From: Streptomyces minutiscleroticus
GTDB taxonomy: Bacteria; Actinomycetota; Actinomycetes; Streptomycetales; Streptomycetaceae
Direction: 5' to 3'
NCBI RefSeq assembly: GCF_014650875.1
Contig: NZ_BMVU01000001.1
Location: 124,001 to 188,000 of the forward strand
DNA length: 64,000 nt
A program made the position numbers and the translations under genes. Positions 22,255 through 31,636 of the stretch are shown piece after piece (position 1 is the first letter of the stretch; every line of letters starts with the position of its first letter). Under the pieces are notes generated by a model. That model worked only from the letters and a program-made list of their open reading frames with translations, had not been told where the DNA came from and made no database searches.

Positions 22255-24968
22255 GGGCGCCGGAGGCCGCGGACGCTCCCGGCACCGTCCCCGGGGCCAC
22301 CGACCCCGGGGCCACCGACCGCGCGGCCGTGCACGCGGTGTCCGGGCGGCGGCTGGGGGCCGCGCACCCTCGGCAGGAGGGCCCCGCGGACCTGCGGCTG
22401 GTGCCGTCCGCGCTGGCGGCCTGGGCGACGGCGGCGCTGACGCTCCACGCGCCGCCCGCACTGGTCACAGGCGTGGTGCTGGCCTGCCTGCTGACCGGCG
22501 GCGGCCTGCTGGCGGCGGGGCGGAGCCGGAACCGGCTCCGATTCCGGCTCCGGCTCCGGAACCAGGACCGGACCCCGGGGCGAAGCCGGCCCCGGGACCG
22601 GTCCAGGAGCCGGCCGCCGGGCCGGCCGCCGGGCCGGCCGCCGGGCCGGGCGCGGGCTCTCCGCTCAAGGGCGCCGGTCGCCGCCGTGCTGCTCTGCGTC
22701 GCGGCCGCCGCCGTGTCGGGCGGGCTGCACGGCGCGGACACGCGCCGGGGCCCCGTACCCCGGCTGGCCAGCGAGTACGCCGAGGTGACGGCCGAGGTGA
22801 GGGTGGTCTCCGACCCGAGGCGCACACGACCGCGCATCACGGGGGACCATCTCGCACCGCGGGCTGTGCTGATCGACGCGGAGGCCGAACGTGTCGAGCG
22901 GACGGACGGCGGAGCGGCGACCGTCCGCGCCCCCGTACTGCTGATCGTGCGCGCGCCGGCGGGCACGACCTCGGACGGACCGGCAGCGAGCAGGAGCACA
23001 GCGGGCGGAAGCGGAGCGAGAGCGGAGCCGCACGGCCCGTCCTGGCTCTCGCTGCTGCCCTCCACCAGGCTGCGGGTGTCCGCGCGGCTCGTGCCGCCGC
23101 TGGAGGACGGCGGGCGGATCGCGGGCGTGCTGCGGGTGCACGGCGAGGGGCCGCCGGAAGTGGTGCGGGGCCCGTCGGCGGCACAACGGTTCGCCGGACG
23201 GCTGCGCGCAGGGCTGCGGCGGGCGGCCGACGGCCTGGAGCCGGACGCGCGGGCCCTGCTGCCGGGCCTGGTCATCGGGGACACCTCGCGGGTCCCGCCG
23301 GACCTGGACGAGGCGTTCAGGGCGACCGACCTGACCCACCTCCTGGCCGTGAGCGGCGCCAACTTCACCGTCCTGCTGGCCCTGCTCCTCGGACCGGCGG
23401 GACGCGCCCAGCACGCCGAGCGGCGCGGTCTGGCGCCCCGGCTCGGCATATCGCTGCGCGGCACCGCCCTGGCAGGCGGCGCGCTCACGCTCGCCTTCGT
23501 CGTCGTGTGCCGCCCGGACCCGAGCGTGCTGCGGGCCGCGGCCTGCGGGACGATCGCGCTGCTCGCCCTGGCCACCGGCCGTCGCAGATCGCTGGTCCCG
23601 GCGCTCGCCACGGCGGTTCTGCTGCTCGTGCTGTACGACCCGTGGCTGGCGGTGAGCCACGGCTTCCTGCTCTCCGTCCTGGCGACCGGCGCCCTGCTGA
23701 CGCTGGCGCCGAGGTGGAGCGTGGCACTGCGCAGGCACCGGATGCCGCCCCGTGCCGCCGAGGCGCTGGCCGCGGCGGCCGCCGCGCAGGCCGTGTGCGC
23801 GCCGGTCGTGGCCGTCCTCTCGGCGCGGGTGAGCCTGGTGGCGGTGCCGTGCAACCTCCTCGCGGAGTTCGCGGTCGCACCGGCGACGGTGCTCGGCTTC
23901 GCCGCCCTGGCCGCGGCCCCGTGGGCGATGCCCGCGGCCGAGGCGCTGGCGTGGTGCGCGGGCCTGCCGACGGGATGGATCGCGGGCATCGCCCGTGCCG
24001 GAGCGGGCCTGCCGGGCGCCGCGGTGGACTGGCCGGGCACGGTGTGGGGCGCCCTGCTGCTCGCCTGCGCCGTCGCCGCGGCCGTCCTGGCCGCGCGCCG
24101 GCTGCCGGGGCGGCCGTGGCTGTGCGGGCTCTGCGCCCTCCTGCTGGTGCTCGTGGTCGTACGGCCGCCGCCGCTGGTCAGGGTGGTCACCGGGTGGCCG
24201 CCGCCCGGCTGGAGGTACGCGATGTGCGACGTGGGCCAGGGCGACGCGACCGTGCTCGCCGCGGGCGACGGTGCCGCGGTGGTGGTCGACGCGGGCCCCG
24301 ACCCGGTCCTGGCCGACCGGTGCCTGCGCGGGCTGGGCGTCACCCGCGTCCCTCTCGTGATCCTCACCCACTTCCACGCCGACCACGTCGCGGGGCTGCC
24401 CGGTGTGCTGAGGGGCAGGGAGGTCGGGGCCGTCGAGACGACCGGGTACGAGGAGCCGCCGGACCAGGCGGAGTTCGTGCACCGGGAGGCGGCGGCCCGG
24501 GGCGTCCCGGTGACACGGGCCGTGGCGGGGGAGCGGCGGCGGACGGGCGCGCTCGCCTGGCAGGTGCTGTGGCCGCCGTCCCGGCCCGCTCCGGAGCCCG
24601 AGGGGCCGAACGACGCGAGCGTGGCCCTGCTCGTCCGTTCGGGCGGGCTGACGCTGCTGCTCCTGGGGGATCTCGAACCACCGTCCCAGCGGGCGTTGCT
24701 GAGATCGCCGGCCGGGGCCGGGCTGCCCGCCGTGGACGTCCTCAAGGTCGCCCACCACGGTTCGGCCTACCAGGACCCGGACCTCATGCGCAGGGCGGCG
24801 CCGCGCCTCGCGCTCGTCTCGTGCGGCGCGGGCAACCCGTACGGGCACCCGGCGCCCAGTACGGTCGCCGCCCTCCGCGCCGCAGGGGCCGCGGTGCTGC
24901 GCACGGACGAGGGCGGGGCGGTCGCCGTGGCCGGGTCGGGCGACCGGCTCGCGGTGGCGCGGGAGTGA
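22251..24968 (+). CDS. comEC: ComEC/Rec2-family DNA channel protein
   Basis: A 905-aa membrane protein. After an N-terminal region with Arg-rich low complexity (about 85-140) it has the OB-fold-like part with LPSTRLRVSARLVPPLEDG, the competence domain with some ten helices (about 330-640, containing DLTHLLAVSGANFTVLLALL), and a C-terminal metallo-beta-lactamase-fold domain with ILTHFHADHVAGLPGV at about 703-718 and VLKVAHHGSAYQDPD. The complete HxHxDH metal motif suggests a working nuclease domain, as proposed for strand degradation in ComEC. It is translationally coupled to comEA. Imported-strand uptake is the family role; no other competence genes (comF, pilus) are visible here. Confidence 0.93.
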   Translation: MRAPEAADAPGTVPGATDPGATDRAAVHAVSGRRLGAAHPRQEGPADLRLVPSALAAWATAALTLHAPPALVTGVVLACLLTGGGLLAAGRSRNRLRFRLRLRNQDRTPGRSRPRDRSRSRPPGRPPGRPPGRARALRSRAPVAAVLLCVAAAAVSGGLHGADTRRGPVPRLASEYAEVTAEVRVVSDPRRTRPRITGDHLAPRAVLIDAEAERVERTDGGAATVRAPVLLIVRAPAGTTSDGPAASRSTAGGSGARAEPHGPSWLSLLPSTRLRVSARLVPPLEDGGRIAGVLRVHGEGPPEVVRGPSAAQRFAGRLRAGLRRAADGLEPDARALLPGLVIGDTSRVPPDLDEAFRATDLTHLLAVSGANFTVLLALLLGPAGRAQHAERRGLAPRLGISLRGTALAGGALTLAFVVVCRPDPSVLRAAACGTIALLALATGRRRSLVPALATAVLLLVLYDPWLAVSHGFLLSVLATGALLTLAPRWSVALRRHRMPPRAAEALAAAAAAQAVCAPVVAVLSARVSLVAVPCNLLAEFAVAPATVLGFAALAAAPWAMPAAEALAWCAGLPTGWIAGIARAGAGLPGAAVDWPGTVWGALLLACAVAAAVLAARRLPGRPWLCGLCALLLVLVVVRPPPLVRVVTGWPPPGWRYAMCDVGQGDATVLAAGDGAAVVVDAGPDPVLADRCLRGLGVTRVPLVILTHFHADHVAGLPGVLRGREVGAVETTGYEEPPDQAEFVHREAAARGVPVTRAVAGERRRTGALAWQVLWPPSRPAPEPEGPNDASVALLVRSGGLTLLLLGDLEPPSQRALLRSPAGAGLPAVDVLKVAHHGSAYQDPDLMRRAAPRLALVSCGAGNPYGHPAPSTVAALRAAGAAVLRTDEGGAVAVAGSGDRLAVARE

Positions 24969-25037
24969 GACCGGCCGACCGCGGGCCCCGGTGCCGGCCC
25001 GGCCCGGGGGCCGGGGCGCCGCGGCCTGGACGTACCG

Positions 25038-25043
25038 GAAAAT
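25038..25043 (+). promoter_or_regulatory. -10-like hexamer before the 25050 gene
   Basis: GAAAAT ends six bases before the GTG at 25050, which has no ribosome binding site of its own. Confidence 0.35.
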
Positions 25044-25049
25044 GGGCGG

Positions 25050-25295
25050 GTGAGCGATGTGAGACACGTACTGGTGCTGCCCGACCGCGACGCGGCGGAG
25101 GAGGCGGCGGAGGCGCTGGGGGAGCGGTTCGGGCTGGACGAGGAGCCGCAGCTCGTACGGGACGCGCTGGCCGGTGAGGACGACGCCGAGGACGCGCAGT
25201 GGCTGCTCGTCCTCCGGGACGAGGGGGAGCGGCTGGACCCGGCCGGGCTGGACGAGTTCGCGCGGGAGTGGGACGGGTGGCGCGAGGAGCCGTGA
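25050..25295 (+). CDS. 81-aa acidic hypothetical protein
   Basis: A small soluble acidic protein (VSDVRHVLVLPDRDAAEEAA at the N-terminus, ending EFAREWDGWREEP) with alternating short strands and helices. No Cys, membrane segment or motif known to me. The GTG start follows an AT-containing hexamer, and the frame keeps a coherent amphipathic composition, unlike the surrounding Arg/Pro shadow frames. It lies between comEC and holA, where I recall a small conserved gene in Streptomyces. Function unknown. Confidence 0.7.
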   Translation: MSDVRHVLVLPDRDAAEEAAEALGERFGLDEEPQLVRDALAGEDDAEDAQWLLVLRDEGERLDPAGLDEFAREWDGWREEP

Positions 25296-25657
25296 CCCCG
25301 GCCGGGCGCCGGACGCGGCGCGACGGTTCCGGGGCGCCCGCCCCGGAACCGGCCCCGCCTGTCCCGGCGTCGCCTGCGGCGCGACGGTTCCGGAGCGCCC
25401 CGGCCCCGCCCTCGCTCCCCGCTGTCCCGGCCCCGGCCCGCCCTCGCCCCACGTGACGTGCGCAGCACCCGGCCGGCCTCGCCCTGCCCGTCCCGGCCCC
25501 CGGCCCGACCGCGCCCCACCTGTGCAGGACCCGGCCGACCTCGCCCGGCCCGGCTTCGCCCCGCCTCTCCCGGTTCCGGTACCACCGTTCCCGTTCCCGT
25601 CCGTCGCGGTGCCTGCGCCGCCCGTGCTGTCAGTCGTCCATGGGATGCTGAACCACG
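25296..25657. other. 362-bp gene-free spacer before holA
   Basis: GC-rich, Pro-codon-like sequence with two copies of GCGCGACGGTTCCGG (25318-25332 and 25378-25392) and many CCCGGCC blocks. I see no credible gene. The holA promoter may be GATGCT at 25644-25649. Confidence 0.5.
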
Positions 25658-26644
25658 ATGGCCAGGAAGACTGACACCGCCGATGTGCTCGCTCCCGTCA
25701 CGCTCGCCGTGGGACAGGAGGACCTGCTGCTCGACCGCGCCGTGCAGGAGGTGGTGGCCGCCGCGCGGGCGGCCGACGCGGACACGGACGTCCGTGACCT
25801 CACGCCGGACCAGTTGCAGCCGGGCACGCTCGCGGAGCTGACGAGCCCGTCGCTGTTCGCCGAGCGCAAGGTCGTGGTCGTGCGCAACGCGCAGGACCTG
25901 TCGGCGGACACGATCAAGGACGTCAAGGCGTACCTGGGCGCGCCCGCCGAGGAGATCACGCTCGTGCTGCTGCACGCGGGCGGGGCGAAGGGCAAGGGAC
26001 TGCTCGACGCGGCGCGCAAGGCGGGCGCGCGCGAGGTGGCGTGCGCCAAGATGACCAAACCGGCCGACCGGCTGTCGTTCGTGCGGGCCGAGTTCCGTAC
26101 GGCGGGGCGGTCGGCCACGCCCGAGGCGTGCCAGGCCCTCGTCGACGCGATCGGCAGCGACCTGCGGGAGCTGGCGTCCGCCGCGGCGCAGCTCGTCGCG
26201 GACGTCGAGGGGACCATCGACGAGGCGGTGGTCGGGCGGTACTACACGGGCCGGGCCGAGGCCTCCAGTTTCACCGTGGCGGACCGCGCGGTGGAGGGGC
26301 GGGCCGCGGAGGCGCTGGAGGCGCTGCGCTGGTCGCTGTCGACGGGCGTCGCGCCGGTGCTGATCACCAGCGCGCTGGCCCAGGGGGTGCGGGCGATCGG
26401 CAAGCTCTCCTCGGCCCGCGGCGGCCGCCCCGCCGACCTCGCCCGTGAGCTGGGCATGCCGCCGTGGAAGATCGACCGGGTGCGCCAGCAGATGCGCGGC
26501 TGGACCCCCGACGGGATCGCGGTCGCGCTGCGTGCGGTGGCCGAGGCCGACGCCGGCGTGAAGGGCGGCGGCGACGACCCGGAGTACGCGTTGGAGAAGG
26601 CGGTCGTCACGATCGCCCGCGCGGCCCGCTCCCGCCGCGGCTGA
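25658..26644 (+). CDS. holA: DNA polymerase III delta subunit
   Basis: The clamp-loader wrench that opens the beta clamp. The 328-aa product has the AAA-related N-terminal domain (VTLAVGQEDLLLDRAVQEV, then SLFAERKVVVVRNAQDLSAD) and the delta-specific C-terminal collar (ITSALAQGVRAIGKLSSARG, then LGMPPWKIDRVRQQMRGW). As expected for delta there is no Walker A motif. The start is the ATG after GATGCTGAACCACG; a ribosome binding site is absent, so this may be another leaderless message. Neighbouring comEA-comEC upstream and rpsT downstream are a widespread bacterial arrangement. Confidence 0.95.
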   Translation: MARKTDTADVLAPVTLAVGQEDLLLDRAVQEVVAAARAADADTDVRDLTPDQLQPGTLAELTSPSLFAERKVVVVRNAQDLSADTIKDVKAYLGAPAEEITLVLLHAGGAKGKGLLDAARKAGAREVACAKMTKPADRLSFVRAEFRTAGRSATPEACQALVDAIGSDLRELASAAAQLVADVEGTIDEAVVGRYYTGRAEASSFTVADRAVEGRAAEALEALRWSLSTGVAPVLITSALAQGVRAIGKLSSARGGRPADLARELGMPPWKIDRVRQQMRGWTPDGIAVALRAVAEADAGVKGGGDDPEYALEKAVVTIARAARSRRG

Positions 26645-26692
26645 CCCCGCCGACGGCGCCCTCCCCGTACGGCGCGTCCGTACCGGAGGGTG

Positions 26693-26744
26693 CCTTCTCC
26701 GACCCTCTCCTCCAGCTCCTCCAGCCTTCTCCGACCCTCTCCTC
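26693..26744. repeat. 20-bp direct repeat after holA
   Basis: CCTTCTCCGACCCTCTCCTC occurs at 26693-26712 and again exactly at 26725-26744, 12 bp apart. It is pyrimidine-rich on the plus strand and lies 50 bp past the holA stop. Confidence 0.85.
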
Positions 26745-26790
26745 TCGGCATGAGCGCCCGTACGGCCCACGCCCGCCGGGGCCGACCTCT

Positions 26791-26868
26791 CACCGGCCCG
26801 GGTGCACCGCCGGGGGCACCGGCCCAGTCACACCGCCGGAGGCACCGGCCCGGGTACACCGCTGGACG
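26791..26868. repeat. 26-bp tandem repeat, three units
   Basis: Units at 26791-26816, 26817-26842 and 26843-26868 share CACCGGCCC then CACCG; a fourth, partial unit follows. The 508-bp gap 26645-27152 holds this array, the direct repeat before it and the hairpin after it, and no gene. Confidence 0.8.
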
Positions 26869-26886
26869 CACCAGCCCCCGAACACG

Positions 26887-26936
26887 CCGAGGACCCCGTC
26901 CCCCACCCGGGGAAGGGTGGAGGGCAGGGTCCTCGG
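26887..26936. terminator. Nested hairpin between convergent holA and rpsT
   Basis: CCGAGGACCC (26887-26896) pairs with GGGTCCTCGG (26927-26936); inside, CCACCC (26903-26908) pairs with GGGTGG (26915-26920). It lies between two convergent genes and can end transcripts from both sides. Confidence 0.7.
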
Positions 26937-27152
26937 ATGGAGCTGGTGGAGCCCACACCCGCGTGGCGAACGCAGGCCGCGTGCGGGCTCGGGGGGCCGG
27001 TCGGGGGCGGATGAGAGAGGGCCCGCCCGGGTCCTTCCGGCGGTCGGATCCCGATCGGTGGTCAGCGGGACGACCGATGATCAATGACCGGGGATCACAG
27101 GATCAACGTTCAGATCAGCCATGCGTCCGGCCGGGCCGGACACGGCGGGGAT

Positions 27153-27419
27153 TCAGCCCTTGATGCCCGCGACCTTGGAAGCAAGCGCCGACTTCTTGTT
27201 GGCGGCCTGGTTCTTGTGGATGACGCCCTTGGAGACGGCCTTGTCGAGCTGGCGCGCGGCAGCGCGCTGGTACTCGGTGGCCTTCTCGGCGTCACCCGCG
27301 GCGGCGGCCTCGCGGGCCTTGCGGATCGCGGTCTTCAGAGAGGACTTGACGGCCTTGTTGCGCAGCCGGGCCTTCTCGTTGGTCTTGATCCGCTTGATCT
27401 GGGACTTGATGTTCGCCAC
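27153..27419 (-). CDS. rpsT: 30S ribosomal protein S20
   Basis: The 88-aa product ([20 protein letters not shown] after the start) is a complete bS20, all helical and Lys/Arg-rich, which binds 16S rRNA during 30S assembly. The start codon is GTG, preceded on the minus strand by AAAAGG seven bases upstream. It is divergent from lepA (221 bp apart) and convergent with holA. Codon use includes the AAG and CGC bias of highly expressed genes here. No unusual feature. Confidence 0.97.
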   Translation of the reverse strand: MANIKSQIKRIKTNEKARLRNKAVKSSLKTAIRKAREAAAAGDAEKATEYQRAAARQLDKAVSKGVIHKNQAANKKSALASKVAGIKG

Positions 27420-27640
27420 GAATGAGCCTTTTCAGGTTCGGGCACGTGAGGGCACGCCTCACGCGCCTGTGTTTTCTTTGGGGTGTGCCTCCCGCTGAGA
27501 GGGCACGAGACACAGCTGCCCAGGCTACCAGCGGCCCCCGGAGCGGCCCAAACCGGTCGCACCGCCCGGCCCGTGGGACCATGGAGCCTACGTATCGATC
27601 CGACCCGAGGCATAAGGCGCCTCAAGAGACAGGACCCTGC

Positions 27641-29509
27641 GTGCCCGCGACCCCTAAAAATGTGCCCGAGCCGAGCCGTACCGACCCGGCTCTGATCCGC
27701 AATTTCTGCATCATCGCGCACATCGACCACGGCAAGTCCACGCTCGCCGACCGGATGCTCCAGCTGACCGGTGTGGTCGAGCAGCGGCAGATGCGTGCTC
27801 AGTACCTCGACCGCATGGACATCGAGCGTGAGCGCGGTATCACGATCAAGTCCCAGGCGGTGCGGCTGCCCTGGGCCCCGACGGAGGATCCGGGCAACAC
27901 CCACATCCTCAACATGATCGATACCCCCGGGCACGTGGACTTCACGTACGAGGTCTCCCGGTCGCTCGCGGCCTGCGAGGGGACGATCCTCCTCGTCGAC
28001 GCGGCCCAGGGCATCGAGGCGCAGACCCTCGCCAACCTCTACCTGGCGATGGAGAACGACCTCACGATCATCCCGGTCCTCAACAAGATCGACCTGCCGG
28101 CCGCGCAGCCCGAGAAGTTCTCCGAGGAGCTGGCGAACCTCGTCGGCTGCGACCCGGAGGACGTGCTCAAGGTCTCCGCGAAGACGGGCATGGGCGTCGA
28201 GGCGCTCCTCGACAAGGTCGTCGCCGAGATCCCCGCCCCGGTCGGCGTCGCGGACGCCCCCGCCCGCGCGATGATCTTCGACTCGGTCTACGACTCCTAC
28301 CGCGGCGTCGTGACCTACGTCCGTGTCATCGACGGCCAGCTCAACAAGCGCGAGCGCATCCGGATGATGTCCACGGGCGCCACGCACGAGCTGCTGGAGA
28401 TCGGCACCAACTCACCCGAGATGCTGCCGGCCGACGGCCTCGGCGTCGGCGAGGTGGGCTATCTCATCACCGGTGTGAAGGACGTCCGCCAGTCCAAGGT
28501 CGGCGACACCGTCACCAGCCAGAGCAAGGGGGCCGAGGAGGCGCTCGGCGGGTACAAGGACCCCAAGCCGATGGTCTTCTCCGGCCTGTACCCGCTGGAC
28601 GGCTCCGACTACCCCGAGCTGCGCGAGGCGCTGGACAAGCTCCAGCTCAACGACGCCGCCCTCGTCTACGAGCCGGAGACCTCCGCGGCCCTCGGCTTCG
28701 GCTTCCGCGTCGGCTTCCTCGGCCTGCTGCACCTGGACGTGATCCGGGAGCGCCTGGAGCGCGAGTTCGGGCTCGACCTGATCGCCACCGCCCCCAACGT
28801 GGTCTACCGCGTGATCATGGAGGACGGCAGCGAGCACACGGTCACCAACCCGAGCGAGTTCCCCGAGGGCAAGATCGGCGAGGTGTACGAGCCGGTCGTG
28901 CGGGCCACGATCCTGGCCCCGAGCGAGTTCATCGGCTCGATCATGGAGCTGTGCCAGGCCCGGCGCGGCGTCCTGCTCGGCATGGACTACCTCTCCGAGG
29001 ACCGCGTCGAGATCCGCTACACGCTGCCGCTCGCGGAGATCGTCTTCGACTTCTTCGACCAGCTGAAGTCCAAGACCCGCGGCTACGCCTCGCTCGACTA
29101 CGAGCCCACCGGCGAGCAGACCGCCCATCTGGTCAAGGTCGACATCCTGCTGCACGGCGACAAGGTCGACGCCTTCTCCGCGATCACCCACCGCGACCAG
29201 GCCTACGCCTACGGTGTGCGCCTCGTGGCCAAGCTCAAGGAGCTGATCCCGCGGCAGGCGTTCGAGGTGCCGGTCCAGGCGGCCATCGGCTCCCGGGTCA
29301 TCGCCCGCGAGACCATCCGCGCCATCCGCAAGGACGTCCTCGCCAAGTGCTACGGCGGTGACATCTCCCGCAAGCGGAAGCTGCTCGAGAAGCAGAAGGA
29401 GGGCAAGAAGCGCATGAAGATGGTGGGTTCCGTGGAGGTCCCGCAGGAGGCCTTCATCGCCGTGCTCTCCAGCGACGACGCCGGCGGCTCCGGCAAGGGC
29501 AAGAAGTAG
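27641..29509 (+). CDS. lepA: Elongation factor 4 (LepA) GTPase
   Basis: A ribosome-associated GTPase acting on stalled or mis-positioned ribosomes. The 622-aa product shows the P-loop [13 protein letters not shown] at about 26-38, the switch region [17 protein letters not shown] near 94, and NKIDLP. The LepA-specific C-terminal domain ([18 protein letters not shown], then [17 protein letters not shown]) is complete. I chose the GTG at 27641 because AGGA lies six bases upstream and the N-terminus fits the family; the frame is open upstream but unlike any LepA. A short Gly/Lys tail closes the protein. Confidence 0.96.
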   Translation: MPATPKNVPEPSRTDPALIRNFCIIAHIDHGKSTLADRMLQLTGVVEQRQMRAQYLDRMDIERERGITIKSQAVRLPWAPTEDPGNTHILNMIDTPGHVDFTYEVSRSLAACEGTILLVDAAQGIEAQTLANLYLAMENDLTIIPVLNKIDLPAAQPEKFSEELANLVGCDPEDVLKVSAKTGMGVEALLDKVVAEIPAPVGVADAPARAMIFDSVYDSYRGVVTYVRVIDGQLNKRERIRMMSTGATHELLEIGTNSPEMLPADGLGVGEVGYLITGVKDVRQSKVGDTVTSQSKGAEEALGGYKDPKPMVFSGLYPLDGSDYPELREALDKLQLNDAALVYEPETSAALGFGFRVGFLGLLHLDVIRERLEREFGLDLIATAPNVVYRVIMEDGSEHTVTNPSEFPEGKIGEVYEPVVRATILAPSEFIGSIMELCQARRGVLLGMDYLSEDRVEIRYTLPLAEIVFDFFDQLKSKTRGYASLDYEPTGEQTAHLVKVDILLHGDKVDAFSAITHRDQAYAYGVRLVAKLKELIPRQAFEVPVQAAIGSRVIARETIRAIRKDVLAKCYGGDISRKRKLLEKQKEGKKRMKMVGSVEVPQEAFIAVLSSDDAGGSGKGKK

Positions 29510-29544
29510 CCGGGCGGCCGTCCCGGCCGTTCCCCGGGCACCAC

Positions 29545-29574
29545 GGGCCCGTCGCGCTCCGGCGCGGCGGGCCC
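29545..29574 (+). terminator. Terminator after lepA
   Basis: GGGCCCG (29545-29551) pairs with CGGGCCC (29568-29574) and the stem continues TCGCG with CGCGG (one G-T), about 12 bp in all, 35 bases after the stop. Confidence 0.65.
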
Positions 29575-29635
29575 GCCGCGTTCCCGGAAGCGCTTCTTCA
29601 CTCCCGCACCGGGGGAAATGAGGGTACGCCGCCCC

Positions 29636-29665
29636 TTACGTACCGGCCGGTCGGCGTCTTACTCT
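29636..29665 (+). promoter_or_regulatory. Promoter of the acyl-CoA synthetase gene
   Basis: TTACGT (29636-29641) and TACTCT (29660-29665) are 18 bp apart. The expected start near 29672 would place the palindrome at 29682 within the first bases of the transcript. Confidence 0.5.
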
Positions 29666-29681
29666 GATCACCACCCGATAG

Positions 29682-29696
29682 TTACTCGCGAGTTAA
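29682..29696. promoter_or_regulatory. Palindromic operator candidate ACTCGCGAGT
   Basis: ACTCGCGAGT (29684-29693) is a perfect 10-bp palindrome flanked by TT on the left and TAA on the right, giving the near-symmetric TTACTCGCGAGTTAA. It lies about 10 bases downstream of the predicted transcription start, a usual place for a repressor site. The form is that of TetR-type operators; the regulator is not in the window. Confidence 0.5.
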
Positions 29697-29749
29697 ACAG
29701 CAGCCGCAATGGACCATCCGCACGCACTGCCGCGGGCCCGGAGGATGTC

Positions 29750-31636
29750 GTGAGCGACACACAGACCCACATCGAGAACCGTCCGCCGTCCGTGGCGGCC
29801 CTCTTCCTGGAGCGCGTCGCCGCCACTCCGGACGCCGAGGCCTACCGCTACCCGGTCCCGCCGGCCGCGGGCGAGGGCCCCGACGACTGGAAGTCCCTGA
29901 GCTGGCGGCAGGCCGCCGACCGGGTGTACGCCATCGCGGCCGGGCTGATCGAGCTGGGCGTGCGGCCGGAGGAGCGGGTGGCCCTGGCCTCCGCGACCCG
30001 CGTCGAGTGGATCCTCGCCGACTTCGGCATCATGTGCGCGGGCGCCGCCACGACGACCGTGTACCCGCAGACCAACGCGGACGAGTCGGCGTTCATCCTC
30101 GCCGACTCCGGCAGCCGGGTGCTGATCGCCGAGGACGCCGCCCAGCTCGCCAAGGCGCGCGAGCGGCGCGCCGAGCTGCCGGAGCTGAAGCACGTCGTCG
30201 TCATCGACGGCGCGGGGGCCGACCCGCTCCCCGAGGAGGGCGACTGGGTCCTCACCCTCGCCGAGCTGGAGAGGCGCGGCGCCGCCCACCTGGAGAAGAA
30301 CCCCGACCTGATCAGAGAGCGGGTCGGGGCGATCACCGCCGACCGGCTCGCGACGCTGATCTACACCTCCGGCACCACCGGCCGCCCCAAGGGCGTGCGG
30401 CTGCCGCACGACAACTGGTCGTACATGGCGAAGGCGATCGCCGCGACCCGGCTGCTCGGCCCCGACGACGTGCAGTACCTGTGGCTGCCGCTCGCCCACG
30501 TCTTCGGCAAGGTGCTCACCTCGGGGCAGGTCGAGATCGGGCACGTCACGGCCGTCGACGGCCGCGTGGACAAGATCATCGAGAACCTTCCGGTGGTGCG
30601 GCCGACGTACATGGCGGCCGTCCCGCGCATCTTCGAGAAGGTCTACAACGGGGTCGCCGCCAAGGCCCGGGCCGGCGGCGCGGCCAAGTACCGGATCTTC
30701 CAGTGGGCGGCCGGGGTCGCCCGCGAGTACGCCAAGGTCAGCCAGGACAACTTCCGGCGCACCGGCACGGCCTCCGTCCCCTTCGGGCTCGGCGCCAAGC
30801 ACAAGGCCGCCGACGCGCTGGTGTACTCCAAGATCCGCGAGGCCTTCGGCGGGAAGCTGCGCGCCTGCGTCTCGGGCAGCGCCGCGCTGGCCCCGGAGAT
30901 CGGCTACTTCTTCGCGGGCGCCGGCATCCACATCCTGGAGGGCTACGGCCTGACCGAGTCCTCCGCCGCCTCCTTCGTGAACCCCGGCGAGGCCTACCGC
31001 ACCGGCACCGTCGGCAAGCCGCTGCCCGGCACCGAGGTGCGCATCGCCGACGACGGCGAGATCCTGCTGCGCGGCCCGGGCATCATGGAGGGCTACCACG
31101 GGCTGCCGGAGAAGACCGCCGAGGTGCTGGAGTCCGACGGCTGGTTCCACACCGGCGACATCGGCGAGCTGTCCCCGGACGGCTACCTGCGCATCACCGA
31201 CCGCAAGAAGGACCTGATCAAAACGTCGGGCGGCAAGTACATCGCGCCCGCCGAGGTCGAGGGCCAGTTCAAGGCGGTGTGCCCGTACGTCTCCAACATC
31301 CTGGTGCACGGCGCGGACCGGAACTTCTGCACCGCGCTCATCGCGCTCGACGAGCCGGCGATCCTGGAGTGGGCCAAGGAGAACGGCATGGAGGGCAAGT
31401 CGTACGAGGACGTCGTCGCCGCGCCCGCGACCGTCGAGCTCGTCCAGGGCTACGTCACGGAGCTCAACGAGGGCCTGCAGCGCTGGCAGACCATCAAGAA
31501 GTTCAAGCTCCTGCCGCGCGACCTGGACGTCGAGCACGGCGAGCTCACGCCCAGCCTGAAGCTGAAGCGCCCGGTCGTCGAGCGCGAGTACAAGCACCTG
31601 ATCGACGAGATGTACGCGGGGACGCGGGAGGCCTGA
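29750..31636 (+). CDS. Long-chain fatty acid-CoA ligase (AMP-dependent)
   Basis: Activates long-chain fatty acids to acyl-CoA through an acyl-adenylate. The 628-aa product has the ANL-family P-loop TLIYTSGTTGRPKGVRLP at about 203-220, EGYGLTESSAASFVNPG around 402-420, DGWFHTGDIGELSPDGYL near 465, and the C-terminal lysine motif DRKKDLIKTSGGKYIAPAEV. Length matches the bacterial long-chain (FadD15-like) group rather than shorter acetyl-CoA ligases. The GTG start has GGAGGA four bases upstream. An operator-like palindrome precedes it, suggesting repression relieved by fatty acyl effectors (inference). It stands alone, without beta-oxidation partners. Confidence 0.93.
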   Translation: MSDTQTHIENRPPSVAALFLERVAATPDAEAYRYPVPPAAGEGPDDWKSLSWRQAADRVYAIAAGLIELGVRPEERVALASATRVEWILADFGIMCAGAATTTVYPQTNADESAFILADSGSRVLIAEDAAQLAKARERRAELPELKHVVVIDGAGADPLPEEGDWVLTLAELERRGAAHLEKNPDLIRERVGAITADRLATLIYTSGTTGRPKGVRLPHDNWSYMAKAIAATRLLGPDDVQYLWLPLAHVFGKVLTSGQVEIGHVTAVDGRVDKIIENLPVVRPTYMAAVPRIFEKVYNGVAAKARAGGAAKYRIFQWAAGVAREYAKVSQDNFRRTGTASVPFGLGAKHKAADALVYSKIREAFGGKLRACVSGSAALAPEIGYFFAGAGIHILEGYGLTESSAASFVNPGEAYRTGTVGKPLPGTEVRIADDGEILLRGPGIMEGYHGLPEKTAEVLESDGWFHTGDIGELSPDGYLRITDRKKDLIKTSGGKYIAPAEVEGQFKAVCPYVSNILVHGADRNFCTALIALDEPAILEWAKENGMEGKSYEDVVAAPATVELVQGYVTELNEGLQRWQTIKKFKLLPRDLDVEHGELTPSLKLKRPVVEREYKHLIDEMYAGTREA

